Shown: positions 11,002-21,255, numbered from the stretch's first letter. The stretch is DNA of 64,000 bases from Rouxiella sp. WC2420 (GCF_041200025.1 NZ_CP165628.1:3596001-3660000), one strand, 5' to 3'. Notes: generated by a model from the letters alone, not told the origin. Translations and numbers: made by a program.

Positions 11002-14000
11002 ATGAAAAGAATGTTGATTAACGCAACTCAGCAAGAAGAGTTGCGCGTTGCTCTTGTAGATGGACAGCGGCTCTACGATCTGGATATTGAAAGTCCTGGG
11101 CATGAGCAGAAAAAAGCCAATATTTACAAAGGTAAAATCACCCGCATAGAACCTAGCCTTGAAGCAGCATTCGTTGATTATGGTGCGGAAAGACATGGTT
11201 TTCTCCCTCTCAAAGAAATCGCCCGCGAATACTTCCCCAGCAATTATTCTTCCCATGGTCGTCCAAACATCAAAGATGTTCTGCGCGAAGGCCAGGAAGT
11301 CATTGTTCAGGTTGATAAAGAAGAACGTGGTAACAAAGGCGCAGCACTGACTACTTTTATCAGTCTGGCCGGCAGCTATTTAGTGTTAATGCCTAATAAT
11401 CCACGTGCCGGGGGTATTTCCCGCCGGATTGAAGGTGATGACCGTACCGAATTAAAAGAAGCTCTGTCTTCTCTGCAACTCCCTGATGGCATGGGTCTCA
11501 TCGTGCGTACCGCCGGTGTAGGCAAGGACGCAGACGCGCTGCAGTGGGACTTGAGCTTCCGTATGAAACACTGGGATGCCATCAAGAAAGCCGCTGAAGG
11601 CCGCCCTGCTCCGTTCCTGATCCATCAAGAAAGCAACGTAATCGTTCGCGCCTTCCGTGACTATCTGCGTCCGGATATCGGCGAAATCCTGATCGACAAC
11701 CCAAAGGTTCTCGAACTGGCAAAAGAGCACATTGCCGCGCTGGGCCGTCCTGATTTCAGCAGCAAAATCAAGCCGTACGTCGGCGAGATCCCGCTGTTCA
11801 GTCACTATCAAATCGAATCGCAGATCGAATCCGCTTTCCAGCGTGAAGTTCGCCTGCCTTCCGGTGGTTCAATCGTTATTGATACTACCGAAGCCCTGAC
11901 GGCTATCGACATCAACTCCGCTCGCGCAACTCGCGGTGGCGATATCGAAGAAACAGCGTTCAATACCAACCTTGAAGCAGCAGAAGAGATTGCTCGTCAG
12001 CTGCGTCTGCGTGACCTCGGCGGCCTGATCGTCATCGACTACATCGATATGACCCCGGTTCGCCACCAGCGTGAAGTTGAAAACCGTCTGCGCGACGCCG
12101 TCCGTCAGGACCGTGCACGTATCCAGATTGGTCGCATTTCCCGCTTTGGCCTGCTGGAAATGTCACGTCAGCGTCTGAGCCCATCTTTGGGTGAATCTAC
12201 CCATCACGTTTGCCCACGCTGTAGCGGCACCGGTACCATCCGTGATAACGAATCCCTTTCTCTGTCTATTCTTCGTCTCATCGAAGAAGAAGCACTGAAA
12301 GAAAATACCAAAGAAGTTCACGCTATCGTGCCAGTGCCGATTGCTTCTTATCTGCTTAACGAAAAACGTGAGTCGGTAAACGCTATCGAGAAGCGTCAGG
12401 GCGGCGTTCGCGCGGTTATCGTGCCAAACGACCAGATGCATACTCCGCACTATCACGTATTGCGCGTGCGCAAGGGTGAAGAGTCTTCAACTCTGAGCTA
12501 CCTGCTTCCTCAGCTGCACGAAGCTGAAATGCTGCAACCTTCTGAAGATCTGCCAGCCGAGCGTAAACGTCCCGAGCAACCGGCTCTGGCGACCTTCGCG
12601 CTGCCAGCAGAAGCGCCTCCGGCAGCCTACGAGCAGCCAGCGGCCGCGGCGCAGCCTGTCCAAACTCGCACTACCTCAGTGAACACCGCACCTGCGGCTT
12701 CGGCTACCGTCGCTAAACCTGGTTTTATGAGCAAACTGTTTGGTGGACTGAAAAATCTGTTTGCCTCAGAGCCTCAGCCTGAAGCGAAACCGGTTGAAGA
12801 AGTTAAGGTCCAGCCGGAAACCGCGGCAGAAACTGAAAATCGCCGTAACAATGAGCGCCGCAATCAGCGTCGTCAGGGCACTCGTCGCGATCGCAACGGT
12901 GAACGTGGTGAACGCGGAGATCGCAACAACAATCGCGATAACCGCGAAAACCGTACCGATAGTCGTAACGAACGTTCTGACCGCACGGAACGCAACGATA
13001 CTCGTACCGATACCCGCGAGCCACGCGAAGATCAGCGGCGCAACCGTCGTAATCAAGAGCCTGTTGTTGCAGAAACCGCAGTTCAGGATGTTGAAAACGC
13101 TGGCGTTCGCGAAGAACAGCAGCCTCGTCGCGAACGTGGCGATCGTTCACGTCGCCGTAATGATGACAAACGCAAAAATCAGCAGGAAGAGAAAGTTGCT
13201 GAAGCAGTTGTCGTTGAAGAAGTTGTAGCAGCACCGGTTGTCGCCGTAGAAGAGCAAGAAGATCGCATGCCTTCTCACCGTCGCCAACGTCGTCCGCTTA
13301 ACCAGAAGATTCGTTTCGAGTCCGCTGAAGTTGACCAGGACGTTGAAGATGCTGCACAGATGCTGATTACCGGCGTTAAACCGGTTGAGCGTCCTGTCGA
13401 GCCAAAAGCCGCAGACGTAAAAGTATCTGATACTGCGCAACCTCTTGAAGTGACTAATGATGCAGATACCGACGATGCGCAGGACAACAACCGTGAAAAC
13501 GGTATGCCACGCCGCTCACGTCGTTCTCCGCGTCACCTGCGCGTCAGCGGCCAACGCCGTCGTCGTTACCGTGATGAACGTTACCCGACTCAGTCGCCGA
13601 TGCCGTTGGCGGGTGCGTTTGTCTCTCCAGAGATGGCGTCTGGTAAAGTGTGGATCTCTTATCCGATAGTGCAGTCTGAACACGTCCAGTCGCAGAACGA
13701 ACAAACTCAGCGCCACGACGAGCCAGTGGTTCAGGCAGCAGTGTTGACTGAGCAGGTTGCCATTGCGCAGGAAAATACTCCAGCCGCGACAGTGATTGCT
13801 CCGGTAACTGAAACTGCTCCGGCAGTGTCGGCACCGATTGCTGAGACTCCAGTCAAGTCAGCTGCCCTGACCTTCGAAGAAGCGCAGCAGGTTATTGAGC
13901 AGGAAGGTGAAGCTATTAAAGCCGAAACTGCAGTAGCCGCTGAACCTCACGTGGTTGAGCCTGCGACTCTGGAAGTCGCTGATGCTGAAATTCCGGCACC

Positions 14001-14532
14001 CACTCCTACTGAGCCAGTTGTTATGGAACCAGTTGTTGTGGAACCAGTTGTTGTGGAGCCAGTGGCGGCTGTTGAACCTGAAGTTGAAGAAGTTATCGCT
14101 TCTCCAGCTACGGTTGAACCAGTAGCTGAAACGGCCCAGCCAGTGGTTGAAGAAGCCAAGCCTCAGGCACAGCCAGAAGAAGCCTCGGCTAAGCTGGAAG
14201 TTGCAGGTATTCAGGCAACTGAAGCTCAGGCACCGGCAATTGAAGTTCCGGCGTCTCCAGCACCGGTTGTCGTGGAGCAGTCTGTCGCTGAGCCAAAAGC
14301 GGTTGAATCCTTTGCAAAAACTGAGGCATCAGGCGATGCACAGCCTCGCTTCAAGCATCATGCGACTGCGCCGATGACAAAAGCCCCGGCTGCCGTCTAC
14401 GTTGCCGAGCCGCCTCGTTTCAGTGACTGGGTTCGCCCAGCCTATGATTTCGATGGTAAAGGTTCTGCCGGCGGTCATGCCGCGGTAACCACTGCGACAG
14501 CTCCGGCAACCAAGCCAGAAATGCCACAGTAA
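11002..14532 (+). CDS. rne: Ribonuclease E
   Basis: Essential endoribonuclease and degradosome scaffold at the inner membrane. The ATG at 11002 gives [15 protein letters not shown], 1176 aa against 1061 in E. coli. In order: S1 domain (about 39-120), the DNase I-like catalytic region with Asp in [13 protein letters not shown] and [13 protein letters not shown], and the zinc link CPRCSGTG (about 404). The C-terminal half is disordered: the membrane helix [16 protein letters not shown], Arg-rich RNA-binding tracts, the [19 protein letters not shown] block of the AR2/enolase region, Pro-Val-Glu repeats, and a C-terminal tail like the PNPase-binding site ([10 protein letters not shown]). The extra length lies in the disordered part. 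Confidence 0.97.
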   Translation: MKRMLINATQQEELRVALVDGQRLYDLDIESPGHEQKKANIYKGKITRIEPSLEAAFVDYGAERHGFLPLKEIAREYFPSNYSSHGRPNIKDVLREGQEVIVQVDKEERGNKGAALTTFISLAGSYLVLMPNNPRAGGISRRIEGDDRTELKEALSSLQLPDGMGLIVRTAGVGKDADALQWDLSFRMKHWDAIKKAAEGRPAPFLIHQESNVIVRAFRDYLRPDIGEILIDNPKVLELAKEHIAALGRPDFSSKIKPYVGEIPLFSHYQIESQIESAFQREVRLPSGGSIVIDTTEALTAIDINSARATRGGDIEETAFNTNLEAAEEIARQLRLRDLGGLIVIDYIDMTPVRHQREVENRLRDAVRQDRARIQIGRISRFGLLEMSRQRLSPSLGESTHHVCPRCSGTGTIRDNESLSLSILRLIEEEALKENTKEVHAIVPVPIASYLLNEKRESVNAIEKRQGGVRAVIVPNDQMHTPHYHVLRVRKGEESSTLSYLLPQLHEAEMLQPSEDLPAERKRPEQPALATFALPAEAPPAAYEQPAAAAQPVQTRTTSVNTAPAASATVAKPGFMSKLFGGLKNLFASEPQPEAKPVEEVKVQPETAAETENRRNNERRNQRRQGTRRDRNGERGERGDRNNNRDNRENRTDSRNERSDRTERNDTRTDTREPREDQRRNRRNQEPVVAETAVQDVENAGVREEQQPRRERGDRSRRRNDDKRKNQQEEKVAEAVVVEEVVAAPVVAVEEQEDRMPSHRRQRRPLNQKIRFESAEVDQDVEDAAQMLITGVKPVERPVEPKAADVKVSDTAQPLEVTNDADTDDAQDNNRENGMPRRSRRSPRHLRVSGQRRRRYRDERYPTQSPMPLAGAFVSPEMASGKVWISYPIVQSEHVQSQNEQTQRHDEPVVQAAVLTEQVAIAQENTPAATVIAPVTETAPAVSAPIAETPVKSAALTFEEAQQVIEQEGEAIKAETAVAAEPHVVEPATLEVADAEIPAPTPTEPVVMEPVVVEPVVVEPVAAVEPEVEEVIASPATVEPVAETAQPVVEEAKPQAQPEEASAKLEVAGIQATEAQAPAIEVPASPAPVVVEQSVAEPKAVESFAKTEASGDAQPRFKHHATAPMTKAPAAVYVAEPPRFSDWVRPAYDFDGKGSAGGHAAVTTATAPATKPEMPQ

Positions 14533-14557
14533 ATCGACGCTAGATTCAAAACTATTA

Positions 14558-14581
14558 AACCCGCCAATGGCGGGTTTTTTT
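14558..14581 (+). terminator. Terminator of rne
   Basis: An 8-bp stem AACCCGCC / GGCGGGTT with loop AAT is followed by a T run, 25 bases after the rne stop. Confidence 0.9.
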
Positions 14582-14600
14582 ATTATCGTATCTCAGGATA

Positions 14601-14888
14601 TCAGGCGAACAGCTTGAGTTTCTTGATTTCAATCTTCTCGAGCTTGCCATCCAGTTGCTTAACAAAGTGTTTAAAATGTTCGCTTGCCTCGTGCTGGGCA
14701 ACCGCTTCATCAGAACGCCAGCGCTCGTAAAAGACAAAGCTGTTGGCATTGTCTATTTCACGATGTAAATCGTATTGCAGGCAACCCAATTCTTCGCGGC
14801 TTGCTGCCACAACGTCCAACAGTGCGTGGGTGACTTCTTCGATGTACTCTGGTTTTACGGTCAGTGGGGCAACGATACGGACTTCCAT
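14601..14888 (-). CDS. ABM-family putative quinol monooxygenase
   Basis: Small antibiotic-biosynthesis-monooxygenase (ferredoxin-like dimeric barrel) protein of the YgiN/LsrG type. The ATG at 14888 gives MEVRIVAPLTVKPE, 95 aa, with AGGAG 8 bases upstream; an in-frame start further up lacks a ribosome site. Family marks include REELGCLQYDLHRE, FVFYERWRSDEA and the helix after HEASEHFKHFV. Substrate is unknown. It is transcribed alone, convergent with rne and divergent from pyrC. Confidence 0.8.
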   Translation of the reverse strand: MEVRIVAPLTVKPEYIEEVTHALLDVVAASREELGCLQYDLHREIDNANSFVFYERWRSDEAVAQHEASEHFKHFVKQLDGKLEKIEIKKLKLFA

Positions 14889-15114
14889 AGATTCAGCTCC
14901 TGTATAATAACTTTCGCTTCTAAGCACCTAGATAATTTAAGAAGGTCTAATAATTACCTTCAACTATGCTCGCCGATTAACACTGATTTCAATGTTAACC
15001 TAACAAACTGATGCATCCTTTACATTTTGCGCTTATCCTTATACCCCGCCGATAATGCTCCCATTACTGCACCTGATTCTAACGTCCTGTCTCTCAATGC
15101 CGGAGTTTTGTAAC

Positions 15115-16164
15115 ATGACCGCAATACCGCAAGTTTTGAAAATACGCCGCCCAGACGACTGGCATATCCACCTTCGCGACGATGCTGTGTTAAATACAGT
15201 ATTGCCGTTTACCAGTGAAGTTTTTGGTCGCGCTATTGTGATGCCAAACCTGACACCGCCAATTACCACGGTTGAAGCTGCGATTGCCTATCGCACTCGT
15301 ATCGAAGCGGCCATTCCGGCGGGACACAAGTTTACCCCGCTGCTGACTTGCTATCTGACCGACTCACTGGATCCCGATGAGCTGTCTCGCGGCTTCGAGC
15401 AGGGGGTATTTACCGCGGCTAAACTGTATCCGGCCAATGCGACCACGAATTCCAGCCACGGTGTGACAAACATTAAAGGCATTTATCCGGTGTTGGAGCG
15501 CATGCAGAAAATTGGCATGCCGTTGCTTATTCATGGAGAAGTGACCCACGCCGATGTTGATATTTTTGACCGTGAAGCGCGTTTCATTGATGAAGTGATG
15601 GACCCTATCCGTCGCCAGTTCCCGCAGCTGAAAATTGTTTTCGAGCACATCACAACTCAGGAAGCGGCGCAGTATGTGCAAAGCGGTAACGAATATTTGG
15701 GCGCGACGATTACTCCACAGCACCTGATGTTCAACCGCAATCATATGCTGGTCGGGGGCGTGCGTCCGCACCTGTTCTGCCTGCCAATCCTCAAACGTAA
15801 CGTACACCAGCAAGCGCTGCGTGAAGTGATTGCCAGCGGTAATAAACGTTTCTTCCTGGGCACTGATTCTGCACCACACGCTAAACATCTGAAAGAGTCC
15901 AGCTGCGGCTGCGCAGGCTGTTTCAACGCTCCTCTGGCGCTATCTGCTTATGCCACTGTGTTTGAAGAGATGAATGCGTTACAGCATTTTGAAGCATTCT
16001 GCTCTGAGAACGGCCCGAACTTCTACGGGTTGCCGCTGAATGAAGGAACCGTTGAGTTGACCCGCACGCCAGTGACTCAGCCTGAAACTATTCCTTTGGG
16101 TAATGATTCCATCGTGCCTTTCCTGGCCGGCCAAACACTGAACTGGAAAGTCACCGCCTGTTAA
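15115..16164 (+). CDS. pyrC: Dihydroorotase
   Basis: Zinc enzyme of pyrimidine synthesis that cyclises carbamoyl aspartate to dihydroorotate. The ATG at 15115 gives [22 protein letters not shown], 349 aa (348 in E. coli), with CGGAG upstream. Metal ligands: the HxH pair in DWHIHLRD, carboxylated Lys in [11 protein letters not shown], His in IHGEVTH and FEHITT, and Asp in LGTDSAPH. The leader holds a pyrimidine-rich stretch (CCCCGCC, 15044-15050) and a CTCC that could pair with the GGAG of the ribosome site. This resembles the start-site-switch control of E. coli pyrC, but I cannot confirm it. Confidence 0.97.
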   Translation: MTAIPQVLKIRRPDDWHIHLRDDAVLNTVLPFTSEVFGRAIVMPNLTPPITTVEAAIAYRTRIEAAIPAGHKFTPLLTCYLTDSLDPDELSRGFEQGVFTAAKLYPANATTNSSHGVTNIKGIYPVLERMQKIGMPLLIHGEVTHADVDIFDREARFIDEVMDPIRRQFPQLKIVFEHITTQEAAQYVQSGNEYLGATITPQHLMFNRNHMLVGGVRPHLFCLPILKRNVHQQALREVIASGNKRFFLGTDSAPHAKHLKESSCGCAGCFNAPLALSAYATVFEEMNALQHFEAFCSENGPNFYGLPLNEGTVELTRTPVTQPETIPLGNDSIVPFLAGQTLNWKVTAC

Positions 16165-16180
16165 TGGGCACGTAATATCA

Positions 16181-16208
16181 CGGGAAGGCAGCGCCCTTCC
16201 CGTTTTTT
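16181..16208 (+). terminator. Terminator of pyrC
   Basis: An 8-bp stem CGGGAAGG / CCTTCCCG with a 6-base loop is followed by six Ts, 17 bases after the pyrC stop. Confidence 0.92.
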
Positions 16209-16235
16209 AACTCTCCCTCTTGCTCTTCTTAAATT

Positions 16236-16255
16236 AACTGTATATATTCACAGCA
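16236..16255 (+). promoter_or_regulatory. LexA (SOS) box of dinI
   Basis: The core CTGT-N8-ACAG is perfect (CTGTATATATTCACAG at 16238-16253) and lies 24 bases before the dinI start, as expected for an SOS promoter. Confidence 0.9.
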
Positions 16256-16277
16256 TTAATTATACGGAGTGGCAATC

Positions 16278-16532
16278 ATGCGTATTGAAGTCTGCATTGA
16301 CAGGACCAAACCATTGCCGGCAGGCGCACTGGAAGCACTGTCAGGCGAGCTGAGTAAGCGTATCAATAAAAAATTCTCTGACACCGATAATAGCGTGCAC
16401 GTCCGCTATGCCGGTGCCAATAATCTTACAGTGATGGGCGGCTTGAAAACTGATAAAGATCTGATCGAAGAAATATTGCAGGAAACCTGGGAAAGCGCCG
16501 ATGACTGGTTTTCTAATGAAAGCGAATATTAA
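16278..16532 (+). CDS. dinI: DNA damage-inducible protein I
   Basis: Modulates RecA: stabilises RecA filaments and limits UmuD and LexA self-cleavage. The ATG at 16278 gives MRIEVCIDRTKPLPAGAL, 84 aa (81 in E. coli), with a GGAG site. The C-terminal helix ILQETWESADDWF is nearly identical to E. coli DinI. It is under the LexA box at 16236-16255 and sits next to pyrC as in E. coli. Confidence 0.96.
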   Translation: MRIEVCIDRTKPLPAGALEALSGELSKRINKKFSDTDNSVHVRYAGANNLTVMGGLKTDKDLIEEILQETWESADDWFSNESEY

Positions 16533-16582
16533 TCACCCTATAAATTGATAATAACCAGGCTGAATAAGCCAAAAGTAACTTT

Positions 16583-16608
16583 GCCGGGCGTCGCTGTCCG
16601 GCTTTTTT
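16583..16608 (+). terminator. Terminator of dinI
   Basis: Stem GCCGG / CCGGC around a 10-base loop, followed by TTTTTT, about 50 bases after dinI. Confidence 0.8.
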
Positions 16609-16788
16609 ATTTATCGAATGTGCCAAACAACGCCTATAAATTGTACTCAAAAATTTATTTACAACTAAATAAGGGATTTCTATGCCAAATTTATGAGAAA
16701 TGCTTATACTTAATCTGCTCACCAGATAATGAGCCGCATTGATCCTCGTTAGTCACTCACGCTAGTCACTACAAATTAAGGGGTCTAT

Positions 16789-17043
16789 ATGGACAGAAAT
16801 GACGAAGTTATTCAGACACACCCGCTTGTAGGTTGGGATATCAGTACCGTAGATTCTTACGACGCCATGATGATACGTCTTCATTACCTGTCTTCTAAAG
16901 ACCAACCGCCAGAGGATGCTCAGGTAGATAGAACCTTATGGTTAACTACCGACGTTGCCAGGCAACTGATCAATATCCTTGAAGCTGGCATAGAAAAGAT
17001 CGAATCACACGAGTATGAGTATCTTGATCAAAGAAAACATTAA
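16789..17043 (+). CDS. bssS: Biofilm regulator BssS
   Basis: Small cytoplasmic regulator tied to biofilm formation and indole/AI-2 signalling in E. coli. It is 84 aa, the E. coli length. The N-terminal block EVIQTHPLVGWDISTVDSYD and the middle TLWLTTDVARQLINILEAGI are almost identical. AAGGGG lies upstream. It is monocistronic, with a terminator 20 bases downstream, between dinI and solA as in E. coli. Confidence 0.95.
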   Translation: MDRNDEVIQTHPLVGWDISTVDSYDAMMIRLHYLSSKDQPPEDAQVDRTLWLTTDVARQLINILEAGIEKIESHEYEYLDQRKH

Positions 17044-17060
17044 TCAGAAACCTTTAGCCT

Positions 17061-17095
17061 AAGGCACCCGCGAGCACTCTCCGGGTGCCTTTTTT
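17061..17095 (+). terminator. Terminator of bssS
   Basis: A 10-bp stem AAGGCACCCG / CGGGTGCCTT followed by a run of Ts. Confidence 0.93.
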
Positions 17096-17182
17096 AATGC
17101 CTCCTTCTGCCTTGCCATTCGCCCCAATAAATCACTATCATGACCTGTCCCCTTTTATTTTTTGTTGAGGAACCTTTGTCTG

Positions 17183-18298
17183 ATGGATTATGACTTAATT
17201 GTGGTTGGTAGTGGTTCTGTGGGTGCTGCAGCAGGCTTTTATGCCACCCGTGCCGGACTGAAAGTATTGATGATTGACAGCGCAATGCCGCCGCACAAGG
17301 AAGGCAGTCACCACGGTGAGACGCGAATTATCCGTCACGCTTACGGTGAAGGTGCGCGCTACGTGCCTATGGTTTTACGCGCGCAGGCACTGTGGAACGA
17401 ACTAGGTTTCCTGACTGGCGAAGAAATCTTCCGCTCTTGCGGTGTCATCAATATTGGTCCGCAAGGATCAGAGTTTATTGCCAACGTTAAATCCAGCGCA
17501 GTGGAATTCAATCTCAATACTCAATCTCTTAATGCCGATCAAATTCGACATAAATGGCCTCAGCTCAATGTAACTGACGATTACTGCGGCGTATTTGAGC
17601 CGGATTCAGGTTACCTGTATTGCGAAAAAGCGATTTCTGGCTATATCCGACTCGCCAGAGAAGCAGGCTGTGCACAGCTATTTAATTGCCCGGTAGATGC
17701 TATTCGCTATGAAGGTGACACGGCAGTCGTCGTCACCAAAGAGGGTGAGTATCGCGCCCCCAAGCTAGCCTTGACCGCAGGCACCTGGGTGAAAAAATTC
17801 CTGCCGTCTTTGCCAATGACACCAATGCGCAAGGTGTTTGCCTGGCATCAGGCAGATGGCCGCTACAGCGAAGAGAATCACTTCCCGGCATTTACCGTTG
17901 AAACCACCGCGGGCGATCAGTTTTATGGCTTTCCGGCGGTAAAAGACAGCCTGAAGCTTGGCAAACACAATGGCGGACAACCTATTGATTCTCCAGAGCA
18001 ACGCACACCGTTTGGTAGCGTAGCGGAGGACGGCCGAGAAGTTTTCAGTGTCCTGCGTCAATTTTTGCCGGGAGTTGGCGTATGCCTGCACGGTGCATCG
18101 TGTACCTATGACGTGACAGAAGATGAAGATTTCATTGTCGATCGAGTACCTGGTCACAGCAACACGCTGGTTATTTCGGGTTTAAGTGGCCATGGATTTA
18201 AATTCGCCAGCGCATTAGGCGAAACTGTGTCCTTATTCGCGCAGGATCTCCCGCCTAAAACTGACATGACGCCGTTTTCGCTTTCTCGTTTCAAATAA
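17183..18298 (+). CDS. solA: N-methyl-L-tryptophan oxidase
   Basis: Monomeric sarcosine oxidase-family flavoenzyme that oxidatively demethylates N-methyltryptophan. The ATG at 17183 gives [20 protein letters not shown], 371 aa (372 in E. coli). FAD-binding GxGxxG is at the N-terminus. The covalent FAD Cys is in LHGASCTYD (about 307). Active-site blocks [15 protein letters not shown] and [12 protein letters not shown] are kept. Confidence 0.93.
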   Translation: MDYDLIVVGSGSVGAAAGFYATRAGLKVLMIDSAMPPHKEGSHHGETRIIRHAYGEGARYVPMVLRAQALWNELGFLTGEEIFRSCGVINIGPQGSEFIANVKSSAVEFNLNTQSLNADQIRHKWPQLNVTDDYCGVFEPDSGYLYCEKAISGYIRLAREAGCAQLFNCPVDAIRYEGDTAVVVTKEGEYRAPKLALTAGTWVKKFLPSLPMTPMRKVFAWHQADGRYSEENHFPAFTVETTAGDQFYGFPAVKDSLKLGKHNGGQPIDSPEQRTPFGSVAEDGREVFSVLRQFLPGVGVCLHGASCTYDVTEDEDFIVDRVPGHSNTLVISGLSGHGFKFASALGETVSLFAQDLPPKTDMTPFSLSRFK

Positions 18299-18315
18299 CA
18301 CTACATCAATGATTG

Positions 18316-18350
18316 AATTATTCGCCGATTAATCCATTCGGCGAATAATT
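18316..18350 (+). terminator. Long hairpin after solA
   Basis: A perfect 13-bp stem (AATTATTCGCCGA / TCGGCGAATAATT) with a 9-base loop lies 17 bases after solA. It lacks a clean T run, so it may act as a terminator or as an mRNA-stabilising hairpin. Confidence 0.6.
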
Positions 18351-18404
18351 ATTATGACAAAAATAACCCCCATCTATATTTCGCAATTTTTTTTAAACAG
18401 TTAT

Positions 18405-18460
18405 TTGACATTGCCTATTATTTCGCCCTATTCTGAATTTTCGGGATCACAGGAGTGATC
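18405..18460 (+). promoter_or_regulatory. Promoter and inverted repeat of the LuxR-type gene
   Basis: TTGACA at 18405-18410 is spaced 18 bases from TATTCT at 18429-18434, a good sigma-70 match. An inverted repeat GATCAC-AGGA-GTGATC at 18445-18460 lies around or just after the start point, 35 bases before the gene. It could be an operator or a 5' mRNA hairpin. Confidence 0.55.
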
Positions 18461-18495
18461 GTCTTTTTCTTTTGGCAAATACAACAAGGACGTCA

Positions 18496-19158
18496 ATGAT
18501 GAAAATACTTATCGTAGAGCCGTGTGGATACATGCGTCTAGGTATGCTTTCGGTGTTAACTAAAAATCGTCAAATTGAAGTAGTAGACGTTGACTCATTG
18601 GAAAAAGCGTTAGTTGAAGCGACGAATTTAAAACCTGATATTATTCTGGCAAATATGACTAGCCACTGCCACAGCACTCAAACCAGCTGTAATATTAATA
18701 ATTTTTTAAAGTTAAGAACCACCAGCAGAATTTACTGTTATCTGGATGCCAACTATCCAGAAAGTGATGAACCAATTACTATCGCCGAAAATTTTTTAAT
18801 ACTTAAAAAACAGATGGTTAACTCAATATTACACCGTTTGAATGATTTAGCCTCAACTCGGGCACCATTAAAAATTTGCACCCAACCTTACTCAATCTAC
18901 AGTGATCAAGAGATTTTGGTTATGAATGACTGGATGGCTGAAGTGCCAAATTATCGTATTGCTAAAAAGCTCAATATTAGTGATAGAACGGTTTATGTGC
19001 ATAAACGACATATTACTCAAAAAATTAAAGTCAGAAATCGACTCGAGTTTTGTTTTATTTATAATTTGATCAAATATTTTTATTGGCCAATTAACCCACT
19101 GGCACAAAAGCCAATGAGTCGTCAAACAAAAGCCGATATTTTCTCACTGACTCGATAG
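18496..19158 (+). CDS. LuxR-type regulator, RcsA-like
   Basis: Two-domain regulator of 220 aa. The N-terminal half looks like a receiver fold (MMKILIVEPCGYMRLGMLSVL) but has lost the acidic pocket and phosphoacceptor (ILANMTSH where a receiver has its Asp), as in RcsA-type auxiliary regulators. The C-terminal LuxR helix-turn-helix is in YSDQEILVMNDWM...NYRIAKKLNISDRTVYVHK. The ATG at 18496 has AAGGA upstream. The gene is more AT-rich than solA and proP. Target unknown; it may pair with another LuxR protein such as RcsB. Confidence 0.8.
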   Translation: MMKILIVEPCGYMRLGMLSVLTKNRQIEVVDVDSLEKALVEATNLKPDIILANMTSHCHSTQTSCNINNFLKLRTTSRIYCYLDANYPESDEPITIAENFLILKKQMVNSILHRLNDLASTRAPLKICTQPYSIYSDQEILVMNDWMAEVPNYRIAKKLNISDRTVYVHKRHITQKIKVRNRLEFCFIYNLIKYFYWPINPLAQKPMSRQTKADIFSLTR

Positions 19159-19174
19159 TATTAAACATTATTTT

Positions 19175-19203
19175 AAAAAGGCTACCTTTCGAAGCCTTTT
19201 TAT
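19175..19203. terminator. Terminator after the LuxR-type gene
   Basis: A 9-bp stem AAAAAGGCT / AGCCTTTTT with a 9-base loop. Symmetric A and T flanks suit both the LuxR gene and the convergent transporter gene. Confidence 0.85.
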
Positions 19204-19227
19204 TAAAACTCTTTAAAGCAGCATAGA

Positions 19228-20721
19228 TTAACGAGCTGGAGTGTTATTTACCAAATCGGCTTTTTCTTCATCACGTTTTTTACGACGTAAATGAATTCTC
19301 TTCAACAACTTTTTAGCCTCTTCTTTGTTTTCAACGGCCGGAGCTGAACCCATGAGTGGCCTGCGAGCGCTCTCTTTCAGAGAGAAAACAGTAACAGCAC
19401 CGATGACCGCAGCCCCCATCAGATAATAAGCTGGCACCATCACGTTGCCGGTGGTCGATACCAGCCATGAAGTGACCAGCGGTGTAGTCCCGCCAAACAG
19501 AGATACTGAAATATTAAAACCAATGGCTAATGCGCTATAGCGAGTATTCGTAGTGAACAATGCAGGTAACGCGGCTGGCATGGTTCCGCTAAAGAAAGTG
19601 TGCAACACGCCCAGCAGCATCAGGCCGCAGAATACTCCTGTCATTCCACCGTGGCCAATCAGCATCATAGCCGGGATTGAAAACAGAATAAGTCCACCGG
19701 CTCCGGCCAGCAGGACCGGTTTCCGCCCCAGACGATCGTTCCAGTAACCTAACAGCAGTGTCATCGGCATCATGATAAACATCACCACCATGATAAGCAT
19801 TAGTCCACTAAGTTCACTCAGGCCCAAAACGCTAGTCAAATAACTAGGCATATATGACGTCAGCATATAATTGGAGACGTTAAACAACAGTACCAGCCCA
19901 ATACACTGCAACATTGGACGCCAATACTTACGCAACATTTCCAGCAAGGTTTGCTGTGGTTTGTTGTGCTCAATCTCATCCTGTTTTTCCATATGTTTCT
20001 GGAAAGCAGGGGTTTCCTCAAGCTTTAAACGAATATATAAACCGAACAGGCCCAGCGGCGCAGCAATAAAGAAAGGAATACGCCAACCCCAGGCCAGCAG
20101 CTGCTCGGAGGACATGTAAGCTGTCAAACCGGTGACTAAGCCAGCGCCCAACAGATAGCCGCCCAAGGTGCCGAACTCCAGCCAGCTGCCCATAAATCCA
20201 CGGCGTTTATCGGTTGAGTATTCAGCGATAAATGTCGCCGCTCCACCGTATTCCCCTCCAGTTGAGAAGCCCTGCACCAGACGGGCCACCAGCAGCAAGA
20301 TCGGCGCAGCAAGACCAATACGCTCGTAACTTGGGATCAAACCAATACAAAAAGTCCCGGTGGCCATCATAATCATAGTGAATGCCAACACTTTTTGACG
20401 GCCAATACGGTCGCCAAGAGGTCCGAAGACCATGCCGCCCAATGGTCGCACCAAGAAAGCAGCAGCGAAAGTCGCGAATGTCGCAATCAGCTGCGCCGAG
20501 GCGCTACCGCTGGGAAAGAATACGTGGCCGATGGTGACGGCAAGGAAGCTGTAGACACCAAAATCGAACCATTCCATAGCATTGCCCAATGCCGCAGCAC
20601 CAACGGCGCGATTGAGCATTTTTCGGTCTACAATGGTGATGTCGTCTAGAGTCAGCTCTGGCTTATTACGCTTACGCCAAAATCTGATGTGTGAAGTGTG
20701 AGATTCTGTTGAATCATGCAT
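19228..20721 (-). CDS. ProP-like osmolyte/proton symporter (MFS)
   Basis: Inner-membrane major facilitator of the metabolite:H+ symporter family, 497 aa, about 12 membrane segments. Family blocks NAMEWFDFGVY, PLGGMVFGPLGDRIGRQKVL, LVARLVQGFSTGGEYGGA, RRGFMGSW and WGWRIPFF match ProP/KgtP proteins. The N-terminal leader TLDDITIVDRKML resembles E. coli ProP closely. The C-terminus ends in a short Lys/Arg-rich tail and lacks the long antiparallel coiled coil of E. coli ProP, so its osmotic set-point or substrate may differ. Confidence 0.82.
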   Translation of the reverse strand: MHDSTESHTSHIRFWRKRNKPELTLDDITIVDRKMLNRAVGAAALGNAMEWFDFGVYSFLAVTIGHVFFPSGSASAQLIATFATFAAAFLVRPLGGMVFGPLGDRIGRQKVLAFTMIMMATGTFCIGLIPSYERIGLAAPILLLVARLVQGFSTGGEYGGAATFIAEYSTDKRRGFMGSWLEFGTLGGYLLGAGLVTGLTAYMSSEQLLAWGWRIPFFIAAPLGLFGLYIRLKLEETPAFQKHMEKQDEIEHNKPQQTLLEMLRKYWRPMLQCIGLVLLFNVSNYMLTSYMPSYLTSVLGLSELSGLMLIMVVMFIMMPMTLLLGYWNDRLGRKPVLLAGAGGLILFSIPAMMLIGHGGMTGVFCGLMLLGVLHTFFSGTMPAALPALFTTNTRYSALAIGFNISVSLFGGTTPLVTSWLVSTTGNVMVPAYYLMGAAVIGAVTVFSLKESARRPLMGSAPAVENKEEAKKLLKRIHLRRKKRDEEKADLVNNTPAR

Positions 20722-21255
20722 AAAATAACCTCAGATGTTGCCACTATGACTTTCAGTGCAGCACCATAGCATTCGCTTCCCTGGTCATTTGGTCTATTCA
20801 TTCATGACGAATAAACATGATGCGAAGGCTATGCAGCTGCGTTTATTATTCACTTTTTTTTGTGTTTAAAACGGCATTTAAATCCGGACCGTTTTTTATT
20901 TGAAACACACAAATTTACATATCTTTAACCTATACAAAAAAGAGATATTGATCAAGTTTGCGGTATTTATTGGCATCCATAGCTGCTGTAAACCTGCATC
21001 AATCCAGTAAATAAAAAAATCACAAAAACTTGATTTATAATGTAATTATATAATTTCAGGGTTAAAGAAATTGTCAAAATTTTGATACGCTTCACTAAAG
21101 CATAGTCAGCAAAACCGGGGCTAAGATAAAATTTACACTGATGATAAGTGACATCTCCCTGAAATAAATGAGAGGTAAATACACCACAATATTGGCCTAT
21201 CCTAAGACAATTATTTCGACCCACTCAGCCACATAACAATGAGCCTCTGCAAATT
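20722..21255. promoter_or_regulatory. AT-rich intergenic region between the ProP-like gene and marR
   Basis: 534 bases with no convincing gene. They hold the divergent promoters of the two neighbours. A perfect 12-bp palindrome AATTATATAATT at 21044-21055 is a possible MarR-type operator, and a TATAAT lies just before it (21036-21041). Nothing else is recognisable. Confidence 0.5.

Noticed and set aside
12766-13234. Several long frames on both strands inside rne
   Set aside because: They follow from the Arg/Glu-rich, low-complexity codons of the RNase E tail and have no ribosome sites.
15364-15888. Minus-strand frame of 174 codons opposite pyrC
   Set aside because: It lies wholly inside the conserved dihydroorotase gene and has no recognisable domain.
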